From NCBI GenBank assembly GCA_019321725.1, contig CM033109.1:12803993-12867992 (forward strand): DNA of 64,000 bases. Reading direction: 5' to 3'. The stretch comes from Paulownia fortunei (taxonomy: Eukaryota > Streptophyta > Magnoliopsida > Lamiales > Paulowniaceae). Of this stretch, positions 35,301 to 44,300 are shown one piece after another (positions within the stretch are counted from its first letter, which is position 1; each line of letters opens with the position of its first letter). The notes under the pieces were generated by a model. That model had not been told where the DNA came from. It did not search any database and was given only the letters and a program-made list of their open reading frames with translations. The position numbers and the translations under genes were made by a program.

Positions 35301-38300
35301 TGGGGTCCATTTTGAATATTTAATTTGCATATGATAATTTATTAGGATGATTTGAAGGTGGTGGGTCCTATTAAAATGATGTAGTTTGAAAATAATAATA
35401 TATTAATTTGATGAAATTGATAGTGGTGGGTTCATTTTGAATATTTAGTATAAATATAATAATTTATTAGGATGATTTGTAGGTGGTGGGTTTCATTGTA
35501 ATGATATAGTTTGAAAACAATAATTTATTAATTAGTTGTAGGTAATAGTGGTGGGTCCTAATTGAGAATTGAGAATATAGTATTGAAAAGTGTTTCTGGT
35601 GGAAAAAGAGAAGATGAAATGGGTCATTTAAATTGAGTTTGGGCCAAACAAATGGGATTTTGAGTTCTGACGTAGTATAAAATTGAAAAAGGTACTTTGA
35701 GAATGGGAATAAATGTCCCCCTAGCCTTCCTTAGGATGATCAGCAATTTAGAATATAATTTCTCTAAAACAACTAAATTACCATCTTTCATAATTACAAA
35801 ATCCTGTCCTCGAAGTTTACCACGTTTACCAAACTAATACATTAGGGTTTTGGACATAAAATGTTGACATCAGCAAAAATTTTTTAGTCAACTTCATAAT
35901 TTGCCCCGGACTAAATTGTCCTTGCCTTTTGTCCCTAATTTTTGCTGACTAAAGGGACACTTGGTAAGATTTGAAACTTAGGGTGTAAATGTAGTAATTA
36001 TATACATAAAAGGGGAAAAATGTACCAAATATTGTTCTAAAAATATGAGTGTTGTATGGACAAACTAATCATTTAAGGCCAAAATTAGCTGTTGATGCTG
36101 TTGTGACTGCTTTTCGGCCCGCCAAAAAAATATGGTAGACTGCTTTTCGGGCCCTCCCACATATACGGTCGATTAACAATTATTCTTGCATTTGTCAAAA
36201 AAGAAAATAACTTGTTCAAGTTCTTCTAGTGTTGTAGGATTGAAAATGTAGAAATAGAAGTGAATTTGAAAAATAATTTGACTTGATTTTATATAAATAA
36301 TACTTAAAAACGTTTCTCCCTGTTTATCTTTCTCTTCCCTTTTTCTTTTCTTTTATATTCTGTTTTCTTTCAGTCGTTTCTTTTTCCTTTTCTGGTCATT
36401 GCTTGTCTTCTCTTCTTAATGGTGGGAACAGGAAAAAATGAGGAACGAGGGGTGCAGTGAGTAGGGAGAAACAGAGGATGGGGTGGGCAATACGGAGGAT
36501 TGAGAGTGACAGGGAGCGTGAGTGAGAGAGAGAGGAGAGAGGTAGTGGAGGGGAGGAGAGAGAGGAGAGGGTGGGCAAAAAAGGCAGGTAGGATGCTACC
36601 GGAAAAGAAAGAGGAAGGCAGGAGAGAAGAGAAGGGAGAGGGGGGATGGGTAGCGTTGGGGAGGAAGGGGGAGATAGAGGAGGGATGGGGAATGAGGAAG
36701 GAGAGAGTCAATTTATGATTTTATAGAATTGTGCCCCTTCAAATTGAGTCAGAACAACACAATTAGGAAAGAATCTGTTCTAATAGCTCAATTCTAACAT
36801 CCCAACATACTATTGGGGGGGGAGGGGTTAAGAAATGACCTTTGCAATGAAGATATTTTGAATTTTTTAAAGTAATGAAATTTAATTATGATATATTGCA
36901 AGAACGACCCTTGAAGTACAGAAACACTAGAAATACACTCCTCACATTAACATTACCAAGATACCTGGGAGTAGAATGGTCATTTAATATAATTTGACCA
37001 TTTTCTTTTAATTTTTTAAGTCAAGGGAAAAATTCTCAATTCATGATACCCATATATTTTTTTTTTAACGAAGCAAACTTAGTTAATTTAGCTATTTCAG
37101 AGGCGAGGTTAGTGAACAGAGATTGTGTGTTTTGTTTAAGAAAGAATTTAGGTTATTTACTATAGTTTGAAGGAGATAATGGTTAGACATTAGTATGAGA
37201 GATCAAAGCCATTATGCCAAACATAATTATGTCCTAGCATGAGCACATCTAAAGATAAAGAAATGTTTGCATCAATTCAATTCATTATCCATTTCAGCTG
37301 GTTGAGTTCAGCTACGCCAGCATATCGTAATGTTTTGCTGTTCTTCTCTTTGTTTGTTACTTTTAATTTTCTGTTGAATGAGATAATTGAATGCTCATGC
37401 ATACTGTTACTCTAAATTCTGAATTCTGGACAGCACATATTTGTTCTTTTCATATGCTTTCATCTTATCTTTTGTGGCTGTCCCTGGACTGCACATATTT
37501 GCTCTTTTCATATGCTTTCATCTCTTCTTTTGTGGCTGTCTAAATGATTGACCTTGACTCTGGAATTCTGAGCCAGATTTGAAGCTGAGAGACATCAAGG
37601 TTGTTGAAGATTACTATAAATGGACTAACTTATTGCAGAAGATGGCGCAAAGTAAGTGCCATGGTTGTGTCAAACTGGAGGAGAATATTAAGTTAGCTCG
37701 GGAATTGAAGCGAAATAGGGAGGAAGTGAATGCTCTTAAATTTCAAATGTCAGATGAAGCACTTCAGCAGATGCCTGACTTTCAGGGTCGGGTACGTGTC
37801 CTCATCCCTGTACACAATCAGAAACTTTTTAGCAACAATTCTACTAGTTTGGGTAATTTACTTTATACTGATATCATGCCCAATATTTTTGTTTAACATA
37901 CTATCCTTGTCCATGCAGATTGATGTTTTGAAGGAAATTGGATGTATAGATGCTGATCTTGTAGTACAAATTAAAGGTCGTGTTGCCTGTGAAATGAATT
38001 CTGGGGATGAATTGATATGTACAGAGTGCTTATTTGAGAATCAACTGAATGACCTGGAACCAGAAGAAGCTGTGGCAATAATGTCTGCCTTTGTCTTTCA
38101 GCAGCAGAACACTTCTGAAACTTCTCTTACGCCAAAGCTCTCTCAAGCTAAAAAGAGGTATCCTATTTTTTCAACTATTCATTCTTTGCATTTACTCACA
38201 AAACATTTCACAGGTATTGTAAGATCTGATTATTTTTCAGTTCCATAATGTGCCTTAGCAACATTTTGCTGACATGCTATGTGTCCTTTTCTGTAGGTAT

Positions 38301-41300
38301 TTGTTAATTATATCTGGCATTCTCATTTTATATATATTATATGCCATTCTCTTAGATTAGCTTTCTGATCTGGCGAGTTCCTTGACAAAACCTGAAGCAA
38401 GTATTATTACTGCAAACTATACTGGGGATGCCTCATTGGATGCCATCTGATACCCTGTTTTATGGAAAGAAGTAGCAATTTATTTGCATTCATTGTCCCT
38501 ACTAATTTTGGTTCAGGAATTAAGATGCTTTGATTTAAAATGCCCATCTTATCAAAGTTGCACAATTTTTTTGGTTAGGAATGTAGTTTAAGCATACCAC
38601 TGAGTTCTTTACACTGCTAGGATCTAGGATTTTAGTGAGGAAAATGAAATAAAAGAAAGGTTGGAAAACTAAGTGCTATCATGTTTTCCTTTTGGACGAA
38701 ATAAGTATCTAAACGTTTTTGAATGTAAATGTGTTTCATGAAAGTAGCAAATGAAACAGATGTATAGGGCAATAATACCTCATAATCATATTTGTACAAG
38801 CATTTCCATTGTTTTTTCCTTCAAAATCCAGCATCTCACTAAGGTCCAAGGTCCAAACATAGCCTTGGTGTTTCAATTCAACATAATTTGGTAATTTAGT
38901 CGTCGTCATACTTTTCGAGTATACTTTATGATGATCGAATTGTTTTCATTGTAAATTGGATCTACTTAAATCACTTCACCAAGTTTCTAAATTGTTGCTT
39001 TCTTCTAATATCAATCTGCTGGTTGATTACTAAAATCACATGCTTATTGGCCTTGTATTAAATTATTCAAATGGATAATTATTTAGTTAGATGTATGCTT
39101 CTTGGATACTGAATACTGAATCTTGATTTACCTGTACTTCAGATTGTATGATACAGCAATAAAACTCGGAGAGCTTCAGGCAAAATTCAAATTGCAGGTT
39201 GATCCTCAGGAATATGCCCAGGAGAATCTTAAGTTTGGTCTAGTTGAAGTTGTATATGAATGGGCAAAGGTAGTCTCTCTTCTCCCTTTCCTCCCCTCCC
39301 AGCACCCACTCCCAATCGTACTTGTTTCTTTTGAGCCTCTTGTTTTGCACTTGCCATCTTAATTTAAGGTTAAATTCATTATAACTCCAGAATTAGTGGC
39401 ACTTGGGCACTTGACTTCTTGAAACACAATTTGCTTCACTGAACCCCCTGTGAAATCAAACTCTTCGGCTGTTGTGATTTAGAAAAGTAAGAAAACATCC
39501 TTAGGATGTGAATGAAGTACAAATAAGTACCAGCAGCGTAAGGGTGCGAAGGAGTCAATTGAGTTGAACTTTTGAAAGTAATTCGAGCTCATGCTAAACT
39601 TAAAAACTTTTAAGTTTGACAGCTCATCCAGTATATACTTGATGCTCAAGCTCGAGTTCGAAGCAGCTCAAGATTGTCTCGTGGCTTGCTAAAATTCTAA
39701 CTCATTTTGAGCGCTCAAGCTTGAGGTCGAGCACGAATGTAGATTGGAACCAAGATACATCGTTGTCTAATATTCGTATTAGTATTATTCAATTCATTAG
39801 ACAAGTCATTCAATAATCAAAGGACCAATAAACAGTCACTTATTTGTAATCTTGTTCAAGGAAAGAGTTAGAAAATAAATAACATTTAGGCCTTGTTTTT
39901 TGTTTTTTTTTTCAAAAGTATCTTTTCCAATTTTTACTATGCAAAACAGTATCCCATCTCACTGGAAATACTCTATTTCTCCTTACTCACTTTCCCACCA
40001 AAAATACTTCTCAACCTTATTATATTTTCAATTTTCAGTTTTATATTCCCAAATTCCAACCCTATATTACACCATTGGGACCCGCCACTACTACTTATAT
40101 CTAAATAATATATACTATTTTTAAGCAACATCATTGCAATGGGACACACTACCTACACATCATCCTAATAATTTTATCATGTTAAAACTAAATATTAAAA
40201 GTGGACCCCCACACCCACTACCAATTTCATTCAACTAATATACTATTATTTTCAAACAATACCATTTCAGTGGAACCCACCATCATCCTAATTAATTATC
40301 ATATCTAAATTAAACATTCAAAATGGAGCCCACCACTACCTACTACATCTTATTAATATATTATTATTTTCAAAATATCATTATTTTAGTGGGATCTAAT
40401 ACTTACACGTCATCTTGATAAATTATCATATCTAAACTAATATATTCAAAGTAAACCCTACCTAAAACACAAAAAGTACACTTAATCAAACATATCTTCA
40501 TTTTCCAAACCTATATATTAACCATTAATCCAAACATATTTTCAATTTTTACCCAAAAACAAATACAAAAGTAAGAACTCATTGGAGATGCTGGAACTTA
40601 CCAGATGATGTGACAAAATGCACATGGCCAGGAATATTAGGTAAGAAAAATTCAAGGTAAAATGGAATCTCACCTACAGTTCGTTCAATTGAAATTAGGA
40701 CAACTTTTGAAAATCTAAACCTTGACTGAACATTCAGGCCAGCACACTCGCACACACATGCACGTGCTCACACGTGCATGCGTACAGAGAGAGGGGGAGG
40801 GTGGGTAAGCATTCGCACAGACCTGCACACATGTGCGTGTGCACACAGAGGGAGGGTAGGTGGGAACGGAGGTGGTGATTAAAGTAGCATTGCCATGAAG
40901 GGTGACGTCTGATTTGAATATACTTGAGAGGACGGAGGTGGTGATTAAAGTAGCATTGCCATGAAGGGTGACGTCTGATTTGAATATACTTGAATAGCTG
41001 TTAGATCTATCCAACACTTGGGATTTATAGCCGTGATTAGTGCTGACATGATGGTGACAGCGGTGTTCAGCTGAACATGGTAACCAATTAATGATGGTGA
41101 GAAAAGGTATGTCGATGTTGTTGCTGTGGGATAATGGCTGCCATAGAGAGAAAGTGATCAAAAATGTCAAACTGGGACAAAAGGCTGACATGATGGTGAC
41201 AGCGGTGTTCAGCTGAACATGGTAGCGAATTAGTGATGGTGAGAAAAGGTATGTTGATGTTGTTGCTGTGCCGATAATGGCTGCCATAGTGAGAAAGTGA

Positions 41301-44300
41301 TACAAAATGTCAAACTGGGACAAAAGGCTAGGGTAACAGGCATCTTAATTAATGCCTAATGTAGTATGTTTATTGTTCTTTACTAATATAAATTATAGTT
41401 ATATATTTATTAGGTTATTTGTGGTATTAGATATAATAATACGTATACATTAGGTATTTTGGAGAATAACATTTTCATATCTAATGAAAATGATTACATA
41501 TATAAATAGACTAGGAACAACAAAGAGCTAACAATAAAATCCTAAACAAAGAGGCGACAATCTGACTTTGCTTGAAATTAAAAGCTATTTAAAAAAAAAA
41601 ATCCTAATAGCTGGAAACAACCTCCAAATCTGAAATGAATAACTTTGATTAATTCAAAACTCCTAATTAAATCTCATCCGAATATGGTAAGGATTCAGGT
41701 GCTCCAAATCTGAAATTTGCAGCTCATCTTACTTTCCACACTCCCCCTCGTACTAGGAATAGAAGTTAATCATTCCTAGTTTGCAAATCATCTCTTCAAA
41801 TAAAGGTCGAGACAAAGCCTTTGTCAAAATATCTACTGTTTGTTTGTTGTTTAGTTGGAACTTACACTAGCTTAACCCTTCATTTTCGACCTTCTCCTTG
41901 ATAAAATGCTTGTCAATTTTGATATGTTTGGTTTGATTGTGATGGGCCGGATTCTTCGCTAATGCTTAATAGTAGCCTGATTATCAGTATATATTTTGAT
42001 ACATTCTTCCAAATGTGATCTTCAGATCCATGAAAAGCCTTTTCAACCACATAACTTCGCATATACCATGGGCTATTGCCCTATACTCTGCCTCCACACT
42101 ACACTACTTTGAGCAACCATGCCCCCAAGTTACTAGATTCCCCAAAATGTAAGTACAGTAGCCTGACATCGACCCGACGATCAGTAACAGAACCAGTCCA
42201 GTCCGCCTCTGTGAATACCTCGGATATCTCGATTAAGATTTTTCTCAAAAGAAAAGACCTCTTTCCAGATTCATATCCAAATACCTTAGTATTCGATATA
42301 GTGCCTCCATGAGCCCTGTTGTAGGATTTTGCATGAATTGGCTTGCCACTTATTGAGAAAGCAATATATCAAGCTGTGGGTGTGATAAGTAAGTTAATTT
42401 ACCTACCAATCATTGATATCTCCCCATGTCCGCCATTGTATCATCTTCTTTTATGTCAAGTTTGATGTTTGGGTCAATTGGGGTTTGTGTTGGCTTACTT
42501 CAAAGCATTCCAGTTTCCTTAAATAAATCAAGTGCATACTTCCTTTAGGTACCGAAATACCCTTCCTTGACCTTGCAACTTCCATACCTAGAAAGTATCT
42601 TAATGTACCAAGATCTTTGACTTTAAATTCCCCAGTCAAGATGTTCTTCAATTCTTGCATTTCTTCAATGCCATCCCATGTTAAGACAATGTCATCTACA
42701 TACATGATTAATACAGTGATCTTATCTCTTGAATGTTTGTCGAACAAGGTGTGATTTTCGACATTAAATATAAGCATGTTTAAGAAGGAACTTTGGTGAA
42801 GCGATCAAACCATGCACGTCGTGAATGTTTGAGGCTGTAGAGACTTTTTAAGATGACAAACTTAATTTGATTTGTTGGAGTCTTCAAAGCTTGGTGGAAA
42901 CTCCACATATACTTCCTCCTCCATGTCACCATTTAAGAAAGCATTCTTCACATCGAGCTTGTAAAGGGGTCAATCAAGTTTTGCAAGAAATAGAAGGACT
43001 CGGATTGTATTTGAGCTTTGCCACTGGTCCGAATGTCTCCTGATAATCAACTTCTTATGTTCGAGTGAATCCTTTAGCCTCCAACCTTGCTTATATCGAT
43101 CAACAATCCCATCTGCCTTGTATTTTATGTTGAACACCCATTTACAACTATCCTGTTTCTTGCTGGTAAGTCTGTGAGAATCTTGGTTTTATTTACTGTA
43201 GTGCTTTCATCTCTTCATCTACAGCTGCCTTCCATTCAAGTTTTGTTAAGCAACTTGTATTGAGCTAGGTATCTTGGTAGTAGCTAGATTAGAAAAGAAA
43301 GCTTAATTGGTGAGAGATTAGCATAAGACAAAATCAGATATAAGATGAATTGTACAAGACCTTTTTCCTTTCCTAAGGGCTATGGGTTTATCTAAATCTA
43401 GGAATTTTAGAAATAGAACCTTGGGCAGTAATGATTTTACTTGAGGATGATGGATCAGATATAGGATTGTTAGAATGGACTGGAACTTAAGGAGCAGAAC
43501 TTGGAATGGCTTCATGACCGTACTGTTGAGGATTGAAAGCGTCTACAATCCGAGATGCCTTTCTTCTTGAGTAAACATGAAGTCCTGATGACTTGGTGAC
43601 TTTGCACGTGTATTAGTGGCCTCATTTTCAAGTGATTTTGGAGTGCTGGACTGGTTGGATATGGCAGACTAGGTATTGGTTCAATTGGACTAGTGGATAG
43701 CAGTGGTGGACTCTGGTTTGACGTAATTTGTTGTGGTGAATCTGTAATCAAGTCTGGCAGCATAGATGGATCTAAAAAATGATAAAAAAACAGATCTTTA
43801 ATCACACTTCCCTTGAAGATCAGTTTTAAACAATGGTTGATGTTTGAAAGAGGCATGGTTGTATAATTTTTTTTTGTGGAGGGTGGGTAGCAGTGGTAAC
43901 CCTTTTGTGTGGGAGAATAGCCAATAAAAACACAGTTGTGGGCTTTGGTGTCAAGTTTACTTCTTTGATAGGATGGTATATGGAGAAAAACTGTGCAACC
44001 AATGATCTTTGGGAAAGAGAAGTAACTAACCAATCCCAATAAACTTTTTTGAAGAAGTTTGATTGGAGTTTGATGGTTACGAACTTGAGGTGGCATCCTA
44101 TTTATAAGATAAAGAGCTATTGGGACAGCCTCTCCCCGGATATATTTAGGAATATGAATAGCAAACATAATTGAGCGAGCAACTTCTAGTAAGTGTCTAT
44201 TTTTACGTTTCGCAATCCCATTTTGTTGAGGAGTGTTGGAATATGAACTTTTTGATGGACTATGCCATGTTTTGAAAGGCAGGGATCCAGAATTTTGTTA

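Noticed and set aside
36370..36718. Open frames over the purine tract on both strands
   Set aside because: Low-complexity composition keeps frames open; no domain, wrong place (inside an intron).
40715..41323. 202-codon minus-strand open frame
   Set aside because: Its length comes from the 66-bp and 142-bp tandem duplications and the CA/GT tract; the protein is just repeated units with no known domain.
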